A DNA stretch of 64,000 bases. Origin: Caldicellulosiruptor owensensis OL (GTDB lineage: Bacteria > Bacillota > Thermoanaerobacteria > Caldicellulosiruptorales > Caldicellulosiruptoraceae). Below the pieces are notes generated by a model. It had not been told where the DNA came from, did no database searches, and saw only the letters and a list, made by a program, of their open reading frames with translations. The position numbers were made by a program, and so were the translations under genes. This document shows positions 53,697 through 62,884 of this stretch, piece after piece. How positions within the stretch are numbered: position 1 is the first letter of the stretch; each line of letters opens with the position of its first letter. The stretch covers positions 674,501-738,500 of the forward strand of contig NC_014657.1 of assembly GCF_000166335.1 (NCBI RefSeq), read 5' to 3'.

Positions 53697-54530
53697 ATGA
53701 TTATTTACGCAGATGTATATATATTGGAAAATTTAGTTATAAATTATTTTATTCTTCTTGTGACATCATATTTACTCAAAACAAATGTTAATAGTTTTAA
53801 AATTTTGCTCATAAGTATGCTCGGGGCTTTTTATTCGCTGTTTCAATTTTATCAGCCTCTGCAATTTTTGTACTCTCCTGTTGGGAAAATAATTGTTTCA
53901 GTTTCTCTTGTATATTTTACCTTTTTACCAAAAAACTTTTTTGGGTTTATCAGACAACTTTTTAGCTTTTACCTTGTAACAATTATGTTTGGTGGAATGG
54001 GATTTTTCGTTTATTACCTTTCACGAAATAGTATTGAGTACTCTGTACAGCTAAAACTAAAAAATGTGCTACTTGCACTTGGTATTTCGCTAATTGTGTT
54101 CAAGCTGTCGTATGAGCTTATAATTAAAAAGGTCTACAAAGATTCACTCATAAGGTATATAAGATTCAAGATAAATCAGTCAGAGTACAGCTGTGTGGGA
54201 TATGTAGATACAGGCAATAACTTAAAGGAACCTTTTTCTGGCAAACCTGTTGTAATTGTTGAAAAAAAGCTTCTTGAGATGAGTGAAGACGCAAAAGATA
54301 TATGTTCAAAGGATCTTGAAAAGCTTCAGGAGCTTTTGGGAAACAGAATTGTTTTAATACCTTACAATTCAATTGGTCAGGAACATGGAGTTTTGGTGGG
54401 AGTTATACCCGATGAGTTTTATGTGTCAGAGAACAAAAACACATGGATAAAAAAAGATGTGGCAATTGCCTTGTATGACAAAAAGATTTCAAACAGGTAC
54501 TCAGCACTGCTCGGGCCTGATTTAATCTGA
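53697..54530 (+). CDS. spoIIGA: SpoIIGA, sigma-E processing peptidase
   Basis: An aspartic-type membrane protease that cuts pro-sigma-E. Five membrane segments fill the N-terminal half (starting YADVYILENLVINYFILL), and the C-terminal half has the catalytic motif GYVDTGNNLKEPFSGKPVV, with Asp in DTG. It ends in SALLGPDLI, typical of the family. The ATG follows AGAGGAAG. It is directly upstream of sigE, its substrate, as in Bacillus and clostridia. Confidence 0.95.
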   Translation: MIIYADVYILENLVINYFILLVTSYLLKTNVNSFKILLISMLGAFYSLFQFYQPLQFLYSPVGKIIVSVSLVYFTFLPKNFFGFIRQLFSFYLVTIMFGGMGFFVYYLSRNSIEYSVQLKLKNVLLALGISLIVFKLSYELIIKKVYKDSLIRYIRFKINQSEYSCVGYVDTGNNLKEPFSGKPVVIVEKKLLEMSEDAKDICSKDLEKLQELLGNRIVLIPYNSIGQEHGVLVGVIPDEFYVSENKNTWIKKDVAIALYDKKISNRYSALLGPDLI

Positions 54531-54554
54531 TTTTTTAAAGGAGGAGTGATTTTC

Positions 54555-55289
54555 ATGAAACTTGAGTCCAAGATTCTCCAATATGTATTGAAAACCTTGG
54601 AAAAACTTGGTTTCAAGCTTTCACAAAACCAGGTAATGGAAATTTTCTATATTGGTGGATGTGACACACTTCCGCCACCACTTACGCCTGACGAAGAAGC
54701 CCAGATTTTATACAGGATTCATTACCAAGGAGAAGAAGAATTAAAAAAGCTGTTAATAGAAAGAAATTTGAGGCTGGTTGTCTACATTGCGAGAAGATTT
54801 GAAAATACAAAGGTTAACCTTGAAGATCTTGTTTCAATAGGCACAATAGGTTTGATTAAAGCGATAAATACATACAATCCAAATAAGAATATAAAACTTG
54901 CTACTTACGCCTCTAAATGTATAGAAAATGAGATTTTGATGTTTTTAAGGCGAAATTCTAACAAAAAGCTTGAACTGTCGATAGACGAGCCACTAAATGT
55001 TGACTGGGACGGCAATGAGCTTTTACTCTCTGATGTTCTGGGGACTGATACAGAGGAAATTTACAATAGAATTGAGAGTAATGTAGAAAAAGAAGCGCTT
55101 TTGCAGGCAATTCAAAAGCTTCCGTCAAGGGAAAAAAAGATTGTTGAACTAAGATTTGGATTTGGAGATGAGGGTGAGAAGACTCAAAAAGAGGTTGCAG
55201 ATATGCTGGGAATATCCCAAAGCTATATTTCACGCTTAGAAAAAAAGATTATTACAAGACTCAAAAAAGAGCTGGCAAAGATTATATAA
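54555..55289 (+). CDS. sigE: Sporulation sigma factor sigma-E (pro-form)
   Basis: Early mother-cell sigma factor. An amphipathic pro-sequence of about 30 residues ([20 protein letters not shown]...) precedes [18 protein letters not shown], which matches the B. subtilis cleavage region YYIGGSEALPPPL. Region 2 is [15 protein letters not shown] and [19 protein letters not shown]; region 4 is [16 protein letters not shown] and [21 protein letters not shown] 54555 follows GGAGGA by 9 nt; GTG 54546 lies too near the ribosome site. Translated right after spoIIGA (24-nt gap). Confidence 0.96.
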   Translation: MKLESKILQYVLKTLEKLGFKLSQNQVMEIFYIGGCDTLPPPLTPDEEAQILYRIHYQGEEELKKLLIERNLRLVVYIARRFENTKVNLEDLVSIGTIGLIKAINTYNPNKNIKLATYASKCIENEILMFLRRNSNKKLELSIDEPLNVDWDGNELLLSDVLGTDTEEIYNRIESNVEKEALLQAIQKLPSREKKIVELRFGFGDEGEKTQKEVADMLGISQSYISRLEKKIITRLKKELAKII

Positions 55290-55379
55290 TATGAAAATCT
55301 ATTTCAGAATAATTGCCTTCCCCAAGGTTAATAATAAACCATAGCTTGAAGTTTTAAAAAAGGGGAGGTAATTATTAAA

Positions 55380-56147
55380 TTGAACAAGGTAGAAATTTGT
55401 GGTGTGAACACATCAACTCTCCCCGTTTTGAGCCATGAGGAAAAATTTGAGCTTTTAAAAAGGATGAAAGAAGGAGACAAAGAAGCAAGAAGAATTTTTA
55501 TTGAGGGGAATTTGAGGCTTGTTTTGAGTGTTGTCCAAAAGTTTGCAAACAGGGGCGAGAACTTAGATGATTTGTTTCAGGTAGGTTGTATTGGACTTAT
55601 AAAAGCGATTGATAATTTTGATCTTTCACAAAATGTCAAGTTTTCCACATATGCAGTGCCGATGATAATCGGAGAGATAAGAAGGTATCTGAGAGATAAC
55701 AATTCCATGAGAATTTCAAGGTCGTTGAAAGATACAGCCTATAAAGCTTTGAAGATAAAGGAAAAATATATAAATAAAAATCAAAGGGAACCAACATTAG
55801 AAGAGATAGCAAAAGAACTCTCGATCACCAAAGAAGAGCTTGTTTTTGCACTTGATTCCATTCAGGAGCCGATATCTTTGTATGAACCCGTATTTCAAGA
55901 TAGCAGTGACACAATGTATGTTGTGGAAAAACTGTGCGACCAGAAATCATGCGAAAATGTTTGGCTTGAGGAAATATCGTTGAAGGATGCCCTCAGCAAA
56001 CTGACAAAGCGTGAAAAAGAAATTCTGTATTTGCGTTATTACAAGGGAAAAACTCAGATGGAGGTAGCAAGAATTGTGGGAATTTCACAGGCACAGGTGT
56101 CAAGAATTGAAAAAAGTGCAATAGGACATATCAAGAAATATATCTAA
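55380..56147 (+). CDS. sigG: Sporulation sigma factor sigma-G
   Basis: Late forespore sigma factor, 255 residues. Starts MNKVEICGVNTSTLPVL, the segment typical of sigma-G that binds anti-sigma factors; region 2 is NLRLVLSVVQKFANRGENLDDLFQVGCIGLIKAIDNFD; region 3 has KIKEKYINKNQREPTLEEIAKEL; region 4 ends EVARIVGISQAQVSRIEK. TTG start with GGGGAGG upstream. The order spoIIGA-sigE-sigG is the same as in B. subtilis. I saw no clear sigma-F promoter in the 90-nt gap before it. Confidence 0.96.
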   Translation: MNKVEICGVNTSTLPVLSHEEKFELLKRMKEGDKEARRIFIEGNLRLVLSVVQKFANRGENLDDLFQVGCIGLIKAIDNFDLSQNVKFSTYAVPMIIGEIRRYLRDNNSMRISRSLKDTAYKALKIKEKYINKNQREPTLEEIAKELSITKEELVFALDSIQEPISLYEPVFQDSSDTMYVVEKLCDQKSCENVWLEEISLKDALSKLTKREKEILYLRYYKGKTQMEVARIVGISQAQVSRIEKSAIGHIKKYI

Positions 56148-56157
56148 TATTTTGTTG

Positions 56158-56187
56158 TTGACAATTTATGCATTCAAAATTTATAAT
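56158..56187 (+). promoter_or_regulatory. Sigma-A promoter of the acyl-CoA synthetase gene
   Basis: TTGACA (56158-56163), 18-bp spacer, TATAAT (56182-56187), both hexamers perfect. The RNA should begin near 56194, 10 nt before the long hairpin. Confidence 0.75.
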
Positions 56188-56203
56188 AATCTAAAATTGA
56201 CAA

Positions 56204-56243
56204 AAGCCTTTTACCTTAAAAGGTAGGGTAAGGTAAAAGGCTT
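56204..56243 (+). promoter_or_regulatory. 15-bp perfect hairpin in the leader of the acyl-CoA synthetase gene
   Basis: AAGCCTTTTACCTTA (56204-56218) is exactly complementary to TAAGGTAAAAGGCTT (56229-56243) with a 10-nt loop. TTTTTT follows 7 nt later, then the AAGGGGG ribosome site. The inner ACCTT/AAGGT (56213-56224) can pair in a competing, shorter hairpin. It can be a terminator for sigG, an attenuator, or a protein operator. Confidence 0.6.
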
Positions 56244-56271
56244 GTAAATTTTTTAAGGGGGCAATGGCTCA

Positions 56272-57933
56272 ATGGCTTTTATTGAAATGACTATTCCAAA
56301 CTATTTTGATATGATAGCTGCAAAGTATGCTGACAATCCTGCTGTCATTTATCATCATGAAAAGATTTACCTTACATATTCCCAGTTCAAAAAAATGGTG
56401 GACGATGCAGCAAAAGGCTTTATAGCAATTGGAATTCAAAAAGGAGAACATGTGGCTGTATGGGCAACAAATAGGCTTGAGTATCTCATTTCAATTTTTG
56501 CCTTAGCCAAGATTGGAGCAGTACTTGTTACTGTAAATACCAACTACAAGATATATGAGCTTGAGTATCTTCTCAGACAATCTGACAGTTCCACTTTAAT
56601 ATTCACAGAAGGATTTAAAGATTCGAACTATCTTGAGATTGTGAAAAAACTCAATCCACAGCTTCAGGCGTGCAAAAAAGGAGAGCTTGAAAATCCAAAT
56701 CTACCGTGTCTTAAAAGACTCGTTTTTGTCGGGCAAGGCTCCCATGATGGAATATATAACTGGCACGAGGTAATTGAACTTGGTAAAAATGTTTCTGATA
56801 AGGAGCTAATACACAGACAAAAAAGCCTTGAGCCAGATGAGGTAATAAATATGCAGTACACATCTGGTACCACTGGATTTCCCAAAGGTGTTATGCTTAC
56901 ACACAAAAACATTCTCAACAACGCAAACGCAATTGCAGATTGCATGCAACTTACATACAAGGACAAGCTGTGCATCCCTGTACCGTTTTTTCACTGTTTT
57001 GGACTTGTATTAGGTATAAGTGCGTGTGTGACAAAAGGTGCCACCATGGTACCGCTTGACCATTTTAATCCTCTTAAAGTTATGGAGACAGTCCACTTTG
57101 AAAGATGCACTGGCTTGCATGGTGTGCCCACAATGTTTATTGCAATCTTGCAGCACCCGGACTTTGATAAATTCGACTTTTCTTCTCTGAGAACTGGGAT
57201 AATGGCAGGAGCACCTTGTCCTATCAAGGTGATGAGAGAGGTTGTTGAAAAGATGCACATGAAAGAGATTACAATAGCATATGGTCAAACAGAGGCATCA
57301 CCTGTAATAACTCAAACAAGGGTTGATGACCCTCTTGAGTTTAGGGTATCCACGGTTGGCAAACCGCTTGAAGGTGTGGAGGTTAAAATTGTGGATATCC
57401 ACACAAAAAAAGAGGTTCCAAACGGTGTTATTGGCGAGATTTGTGCAAGAGGGTACAACATTATGAAAGGATATTACAAGATGCCGGAAGCAACAAAACA
57501 GGCTATTGACGAAGATGGCTGGCTTCACACAGGTGATTTAGGATACATTGACCAAAACGGATATTTAAGAATTACTGGCAGGCTCAAAGACATGATAATA
57601 AGAGGTGGAGAAAACATCTATCCGCGTGAAATAGAAGAGTTTTTATATACACATCCGGCAGTAAAAGATGTTCAGGTTGTGGGTGTGCCGGACAAGGTCT
57701 ATGGTGAGGAGATTGCTGCGTTTATAATCCTTAAGGATGGGTGTAAGGTAGCCGAAGAGGAAATAAAAGAGTTTGTAAAAGCAAATCTTGCACGGCACAA
57801 GACACCAAAATATGTTGTATTTATTAATGAATTTCCCACAACTGCAAACGGTAAGGTCCAAAAATATAAACTGAGAGAGATGGCTATAGAAAAATTTGGT
57901 CTTCACGATGCAGTAAATATTGAAACAGCTTGA
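56272..57933 (+). CDS. Acyl-CoA synthetase / AMP-dependent ligase (medium- or long-chain type)
   Basis: ANL-superfamily adenylating enzyme of 553 residues. P-loop YTSGTTGFPKGVMLTHKN, YGQTEASPVI, TGDLGYIDQNGYLRITGRLKDMIIRGGENIYPREIE and the catalytic Lys in TANGKVQKYKLRE are all intact. Closest in pattern to long-chain fatty acid CoA ligases (FadD/LcfB type). The ATG at 56272 follows AAGGGGG by 10 nt; an out-of-frame ATG at 56264 begins a nine-codon frame. Monocistronic, with a strong promoter and leader hairpin. Substrate chain length not readable. Confidence 0.92.
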   Translation: MAFIEMTIPNYFDMIAAKYADNPAVIYHHEKIYLTYSQFKKMVDDAAKGFIAIGIQKGEHVAVWATNRLEYLISIFALAKIGAVLVTVNTNYKIYELEYLLRQSDSSTLIFTEGFKDSNYLEIVKKLNPQLQACKKGELENPNLPCLKRLVFVGQGSHDGIYNWHEVIELGKNVSDKELIHRQKSLEPDEVINMQYTSGTTGFPKGVMLTHKNILNNANAIADCMQLTYKDKLCIPVPFFHCFGLVLGISACVTKGATMVPLDHFNPLKVMETVHFERCTGLHGVPTMFIAILQHPDFDKFDFSSLRTGIMAGAPCPIKVMREVVEKMHMKEITIAYGQTEASPVITQTRVDDPLEFRVSTVGKPLEGVEVKIVDIHTKKEVPNGVIGEICARGYNIMKGYYKMPEATKQAIDEDGWLHTGDLGYIDQNGYLRITGRLKDMIIRGGENIYPREIEEFLYTHPAVKDVQVVGVPDKVYGEEIAAFIILKDGCKVAEEEIKEFVKANLARHKTPKYVVFINEFPTTANGKVQKYKLREMAIEKFGLHDAVNIETA

Positions 57934-58018
57934 GTTTTTACGTGGGGTAATATTGAATTTTTTCTTGATTATATGTTAGAATTATTTTCAATATAAAGAT
58001 TGCGAGGGGAGAAATTGC

Positions 58019-59320
58019 ATGCCACTGAGATATAATCTTGAAATTTCACCAAAAGGTAACCTTTCGTGGGAAGGAATTGACCTTCTTGATTTAATAGAAG
58101 TGTATGGAACACCTCTTTATGTTATGAATGAGACAATGATAAGAGAAAATATCAATAGATTCAAGTCTTCCCTGCAGAAATATTTTGGAGAAAATGGTCT
58201 TATAATTTATGCCTCAAAAGCTTTTTGCACAAAGGCTATGTGTAGAATAGCAAAAGAAGAAGGAATAGGTCTTGATGTTGTATCAGGTGGGGAGCTGTAC
58301 ACTGCGCTTTCTGTAAATTTTGAACCAAATAAGATATTTTTCCATGGGAATAACAAAACATATGATGAGCTTGAAATGGCAGTTGACAAAGGGGTAAAGA
58401 TTGTACTTGACAATTTTGATGAGCTTGACATGCTAAGCTTGATATGTAAAACAAAAAACAAAAAGGCGGATGTTTTGATCAGAATAAAACCTGGTATTGA
58501 AGCTCATACACATGAGTTTATAAGAACAGGGCAGATAGACTCAAAGTTTGGGGTTGCACTTGAAAATGGCGAGGCATTCTCTATGGTTCAAAAGGTTTTA
58601 CAAAAAGAGGAGCTAAACTTGGTAGGTCTTCACTGTCATATCGGTTCTCAAATTTTCGAGACTGCACCGTTTAAGCTTGCTGCAAGGGTCATGCTTGAGT
58701 TTATGTTGAAGCTTAAAAATGAACTTGGCTGCGAGATAGAGATATTAGATTTAGGTGGGGGATTTGGGATAAAGTACACTGCACATGATGAACCGCCAAG
58801 AATTGAGAAGTTTATAGAGGCAATTGCTGAAGAAGTAGAAGAGTTTTGCAGCTTGAGAGGGCTAAAAAAACCGTTTATTGTTTTGGAACCTGGACGATCA
58901 ATTGTCGGTGAGGCTGGAATTACACTTTACACAATTGGCAGTATCAAAGAGATACCAAAAGTCAGAAACTATGCATCTGTTGATGGGGGTATGACTGACA
59001 ATCCACGCTATGCACTGTATCAGGCGAGATATGATGCATATGTTGTTGAAAACCCGCTGGGAGAACGAACAAAAGTTTATACAATTGCGGGAAGGTGTTG
59101 TGAGTCTGGTGATATACTCATAAAAGACATAAAGCTTCCTGAGCTGAAAACGGGGCAGCATCTTGCCATTTTGGCAACAGGGGCATATAATTATTCTATG
59201 TCGAGCAATTACAATCGTTTCCCGCGCCCTGCAGTTGTGCTTTTGAAAAATGGTCAAGCAAAAGTAATTGTCAAGCGTGAGACATATGAAGACCTTGTCA
59301 GAAACGATGTGGAGATTTAA
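58019..59320 (+). CDS. lysA: Diaminopimelate decarboxylase
   Basis: PLP enzyme making L-lysine from meso-diaminopimelate. Fold III type: Lys67 in IYASKAF binds PLP; HGNNKTYDEL, GLHCHIGSQIFE, EILDLGGGFGIKY, EPGRSIVGEAG and RCCESGDIL (active-site Cys) are present, with YNYSMSSNYNRFPRPAVVL at the end. 433 residues. GAGGGGAG lies before the ATG. Not linked to other lysine genes here; 24 nt before the M50 gene. Confidence 0.97.
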   Translation: MPLRYNLEISPKGNLSWEGIDLLDLIEVYGTPLYVMNETMIRENINRFKSSLQKYFGENGLIIYASKAFCTKAMCRIAKEEGIGLDVVSGGELYTALSVNFEPNKIFFHGNNKTYDELEMAVDKGVKIVLDNFDELDMLSLICKTKNKKADVLIRIKPGIEAHTHEFIRTGQIDSKFGVALENGEAFSMVQKVLQKEELNLVGLHCHIGSQIFETAPFKLAARVMLEFMLKLKNELGCEIEILDLGGGFGIKYTAHDEPPRIEKFIEAIAEEVEEFCSLRGLKKPFIVLEPGRSIVGEAGITLYTIGSIKEIPKVRNYASVDGGMTDNPRYALYQARYDAYVVENPLGERTKVYTIAGRCCESGDILIKDIKLPELKTGQHLAILATGAYNYSMSSNYNRFPRPAVVLLKNGQAKVIVKRETYEDLVRNDVEI

Positions 59321-59344
59321 CAAAATTATATTTGGAGAGAATTC

Positions 59345-59980
59345 ATGATGGTTGTGCCAAGTATTATTACAATGCTTTTGAGAATTCCAGGGCTGCTTTT
59401 TGCAATCTCGGTACATGAGTCTGCTCATGGGCTTGTTGCATACATGCAAGGTGATGATCTGCCCAAGCGGCAGGGAAGGATAACTTTAAATCCCTTACCA
59501 CACATAGATTTATTTGGTGCAATAGCGCTCATTCTTTTTAAGTTTGGGTGGGCAAAACCTGTAGTAACTGACCCGACAAAATATAAAAATCCAAAAGTAG
59601 GTATGGGGTTAACAGCCTTAGCAGGACCTGTTGCGAATATTTTTTCAGCAATTATCTTTGCAGTTGTGTTAAAATATATCGACAAATACAATCTAATTGC
59701 AAATAAATACCTTATAATTATGATTCAAGAAGCATATTTAATTAATCTTTATCTTGCTATATTCAACTTACTGCCAATACCGCCTTTAGATGGGTCAAAG
59801 GTTCTATTTATCTTTGCGCCGAACAAATATGTAGAGTTTTACTATAAATACGAAATTGTAGGACAGATAATATTAATTGCATGCATATTTTTTGCACCTT
59901 TTCTGTTATCATTTTTCTTGGAGCCAATTGCTTTTGTTGTTTCTAATTTTATCAATTTTATTGTTAATCTTCTTCCTTAA
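59345..59980 (+). CDS. Site-2 protease family (M50) membrane metalloprotease
   Basis: A small membrane protease of 211 residues with about six segments. The zinc motif HESAHG (HExxH) is in SVHESAHGLVAYMQGDD; NLLPIPPLDGSKVL is the conserved NPDG-like motif with the third ligand Asp. The type is the widespread YwhC/Rv-like minimal S2P, found near scpA/scpB and trpS in many Firmicutes. Substrate unknown. ATG at 59345 or 59348. Confidence 0.9.
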   Translation: MMVVPSIITMLLRIPGLLFAISVHESAHGLVAYMQGDDLPKRQGRITLNPLPHIDLFGAIALILFKFGWAKPVVTDPTKYKNPKVGMGLTALAGPVANIFSAIIFAVVLKYIDKYNLIANKYLIIMIQEAYLINLYLAIFNLLPIPPLDGSKVLFIFAPNKYVEFYYKYEIVGQIILIACIFFAPFLLSFFLEPIAFVVSNFINFIVNLLP

Positions 59981-60015
59981 AATAAAATATTAAACTTTTG
60001 AGGAGAAAGAAAACA

Positions 60016-60993
60016 ATGAGAAGAGTTTTGTCTGGTACAAGACCAACAGGTATCTTGCATCTTGGCAATTATTTTGGTGCGATAGAAAGCTGGGTAAAAC
60101 TTCAGAATGAATATGAGTGTTTCTTTTTTGTTGCAGACTGGCATGCGCTGACAACAGGATATGAAGACACGTCAAATTTGAAAGAGTACACCAAACAGGT
60201 TGTGATAGACCTTTTGGCAAGTGGTCTTGACCCTAAAAAATGCACCATATTTGTGCAGTCGCATGTTCCACAGCATGCTGAGCTTCACCTTTTGTTTTCA
60301 ATGATAACGCCTCTTTCTTGGCTTTATAGGTGTCCAACTTACAAAGATCAGATGAGAGAGTTAAAAGAGAGGAACATTGCAACATACGGATTTTTAGGAT
60401 ATCCATGTCTTCAGGCAGCTGATATATTGATATACAAGGCTGAACTTGTGCCAGTTGGTGAGGACCAGCTTCCGCACCTGGAGCTGACACGAGAGATTGC
60501 AAGAAGGTTTAATTTTTTGTATGGTCAGACTTTTCCAGAACCACAAGCAATTCTTAACACTGTTAAAGTGCTTGTTGGAACAGATGGTCGAAAGATGAGC
60601 AAAAGTTATGGAAATACAATTGCGCTTTCTGAAGACTTGGAAAGTGTCAGAAAAAAGGTAATGAACATGGTAACAGACCCTGCAAGGATTCGCAAGAACG
60701 ACCCTGGGCATCCTGAGGTGTGCACAGTTTTTGCGTACCATCAGATATTTAGTCAGGAGATTGTAGCAGAAACAGAAGAAGACTGCAGGCAGGGTAGAAT
60801 AGGGTGTGTTGAGTGCAAAAAGAGGCTATTTGAAAATATTTCAAGGTTTTTAGAGCCAATTCAGTCAAAAAGAAGAGAGCTTGAAAATGACCTTGACTAT
60901 GTTTTGGGAGTTATAAGTGAAGGTGCAAGAAAAGCAAGAGAAATAGCATCAACAACATTACAAGAAGCAAAGGACAGGGCAGGTCTGTTATGA
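60016..60993 (+). CDS. trpS: Tryptophanyl-tRNA synthetase
   Basis: Class I synthetase, 325 residues. HIGH-like motif HLGNYFGAIESW (residues 15-26), KMSKS in DGRKMSKSYGN (about 195), and PCLQAADILIYKAELVPVGEDQ in between. ATG 60016 follows AGGAG by 10 nt; TTG 59998 is less likely. Its stop overlaps the scpA start by 4 nt. I did not see a T-box leader in the 35-nt gap before it. Confidence 0.97.
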   Translation: MRRVLSGTRPTGILHLGNYFGAIESWVKLQNEYECFFFVADWHALTTGYEDTSNLKEYTKQVVIDLLASGLDPKKCTIFVQSHVPQHAELHLLFSMITPLSWLYRCPTYKDQMRELKERNIATYGFLGYPCLQAADILIYKAELVPVGEDQLPHLELTREIARRFNFLYGQTFPEPQAILNTVKVLVGTDGRKMSKSYGNTIALSEDLESVRKKVMNMVTDPARIRKNDPGHPEVCTVFAYHQIFSQEIVAETEEDCRQGRIGCVECKKRLFENISRFLEPIQSKRRELENDLDYVLGVISEGARKAREIASTTLQEAKDRAGLL

Positions 60994-61700
60994 ACTTTGA
61001 GGTTAAACTTCCCAACTTTGAAGGACCTCTTGACCTGTTGCTTTACCTTATAAAAAAAGAAAAGATAAACATTTATGATATTCCTATATCCGAGATTACA
61101 AACCAATATTTGGCATACTTGAACCATTTAGACACAATCAATGTAGATTCTGTTTCTGAGTTCATGGTAATGGCTGCAACACTTTTAGAGATAAAATCAA
61201 GAATGCTTTTGCCCAAAACCCAGGAAGACCAAGACCCGCGCCAGGAACTTATGGAAAGACTGAGAGAATATCAGAGATACAAACAGATAGCCGTCTACTT
61301 AAAAGAAAATTATCCTTACAGGGAATGTTATAGAAAAACAAATCAAGATTATTTGCTTTTAAAGGAAAATAAAAAAGAGCTTGTAGCTCAGCTTGATATT
61401 AAAAAACTTTGCAGAGCATATTTAGCCATTAACCAAAAAAATCAGGATTTACCAAAAGAGAGTGTTCAAAAGCTTCAGGAGATTACCAAAAAACAGCCAA
61501 TATCTATTTTGAAAGTTATGAAACAGGTTTTTGAATATATCAAACAAAAAGGAGTTTTATATTTTAGCAGCCTCATTAAAGGGATTTCAAAAGAAGAGAT
61601 AATCTACAGATTCTTGGCAATTTTAGAACTGTGCAAGCTTGGTCATATTTTTGCTCATCAGCAAGAGGTGTTTGATGACATAAAGATTTTGAAGAGGTAG
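60990..61700 (+). CDS. scpA: Segregation and condensation protein ScpA
   Basis: Kleisin subunit of the SMC complex. The family start FEVKLPNFEGPLDLLLYLIKKEKINIYDIPI is clear; SVSEFMVMAATLLEIKSRMLLP follows, and a winged-helix end (KEEIIYRFLAILELCKLGHI) that binds the SMC head. 236 residues. Coupled to trpS by ATGA overlap and to scpB by a 10-nt gap. Confidence 0.96.
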   Translation: MNFEVKLPNFEGPLDLLLYLIKKEKINIYDIPISEITNQYLAYLNHLDTINVDSVSEFMVMAATLLEIKSRMLLPKTQEDQDPRQELMERLREYQRYKQIAVYLKENYPYRECYRKTNQDYLLLKENKKELVAQLDIKKLCRAYLAINQKNQDLPKESVQKLQEITKKQPISILKVMKQVFEYIKQKGVLYFSSLIKGISKEEIIYRFLAILELCKLGHIFAHQQEVFDDIKILKR

Positions 61701-61710
61701 TAAGACAGAG

Positions 61711-62250
61711 ATGGAAAGAATAAAGATAAAATCAATCGTGGAAAGTATACTGTTTTTGGCTACTGAACCTTTGGATGTACAAAAGGTTGCAAAGATTTTA
61801 GAAGTAGATAGTCAAGTGGTCAAAAGCTGTATTGAGGAACTAAAACAGGAATATTTACAACAAAGCAGAGGCTTTCTGATAACCGAACAGGAAAATGGAT
61901 ATGTTTTGGTCACCAATCCAGAAAATTCAGGATATATAAGGGAGTACTTTGACTTGGAGCAAAAGTATATATCTATTTCTCAGGCGGCGTATGAAGTGCT
62001 ATCAATTGTGGCGTTGAAAGGTCCCATTACAAGGCAGGAGATAGAAAAAATAAGAGGGGTCAGCAGCGAGAATGTTATAAAAAGCCTTATAGAAAAAGGG
62101 CTTATCAGAGAAGCTGGAAGGCTGGACACAATTGGCAAGCCTGCTGTGTATGAGGTAACCTCACTTTTTTACACTTCTCTTGGTATTAAAGATATAGACG
62201 AACTCAAAGAGAAAATTTTAAAAATCCAGCAAGAGGATACATCAATTTGA
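61711..62250 (+). CDS. scpB: Segregation and condensation protein ScpB
   Basis: Partner of ScpA in the SMC complex, with two winged-helix domains: IVESILFLATEPLDVQKVAKIL and the second with SQAAYEVLSIVALKGPITRQEIEKIRGV then LIREAGRLDTIGKPAVYEVT. 179 residues, normal length. Its last codons form the left arm of the operon terminator. Confidence 0.96.
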   Translation: MERIKIKSIVESILFLATEPLDVQKVAKILEVDSQVVKSCIEELKQEYLQQSRGFLITEQENGYVLVTNPENSGYIREYFDLEQKYISISQAAYEVLSIVALKGPITRQEIEKIRGVSSENVIKSLIEKGLIREAGRLDTIGKPAVYEVTSLFYTSLGIKDIDELKEKILKIQQEDTSI

Positions 62251-62268
62251 TGTATCCTCTTTTATTTT
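62232..62268 (+). terminator. Terminator overlapping the scpB stop
   Basis: AGAGGATACATCAA pairs with TTGATGTATCCTCT with almost no loop, followed by TTTATTTTT. The stop codon lies within the right arm. Confidence 0.85.
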
Positions 62269-62326
62269 TGTGGCAATAATTTTAATAAAAACAAAAGTGG
62301 ATGAAAGGGTAAAGAATCGGTAGAAA

Positions 62327-62884
62327 TTGAGAATATTCTTTTGTTTTTTAATCTTTGTGTTGGTATTTATTTATCTTTTACTGCCCAAAATACTTTTGGT
62401 TGAAATAAGAGTTGAAAAAAGTGTTTTTGTAAAAATAATGTATAATTTATTAGGAATTTATGTTCAGGTATATTACAAGCAAGTTCAGAATTCCGATTAC
62501 AAAAAAGATAAAAAATTTTTAATTGTGAAAAAACACAAAAAGAAAAAATTGAAATATATTTCTTTCAATAAAATATTTAACGTTGCAAAAGTTTTCCTTT
62601 CGTCTGCTATAGTAAAAGTAGAGAAGATTTGTGCGCGCATTTACTGTGCAGATGCTTTTATTTTGAGTATTTTAAGTGCAAGCATATATTCAATTTGGGG
62701 AATATTAATATCATGTGGTCAGAATACAATTATTGATTATAAAGCTTTCTGCCAGCAGAATTTTTTATCAAGTAATTTACAACTAAATATTTGTGTAAAA
62801 ATTTTTCCTGCAAAGCTTTTAATCAATTGGTATAAAGTAATAAAAAAACAGAAAGGTGGTGCTAAACTTGGCTCATCCAATTGA
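62327..62884 (+). CDS. DUF2953 membrane protein (YtfI type)
   Basis: A basic protein of 185 residues with an N-terminal membrane segment (FFCFLIFVLVFIYLLLP), then the DUF2953 beta region beginning VEIRVEKSVFVKIMYNLLG, and a hydrophobic stretch near AFILSILSASIYSIWG. TTG start. B. subtilis has the same pair, ytfI-ytfJ, in sporulation. Overlaps the start of the next gene by 17 nt. Confidence 0.75.
   Translation: MRIFFCFLIFVLVFIYLLLPKILLVEIRVEKSVFVKIMYNLLGIYVQVYYKQVQNSDYKKDKKFLIVKKHKKKKLKYISFNKIFNVAKVFLSSAIVKVEKICARIYCADAFILSILSASIYSIWGILISCGQNTIIDYKAFCQQNFLSSNLQLNICVKIFPAKLLINWYKVIKKQKGGAKLGSSN

Noticed and set aside
59981..60015. T-box leader before trpS
   Set aside because: The gap is only 35 nt with no room for a T-box, and trpS follows the M50 gene closely.
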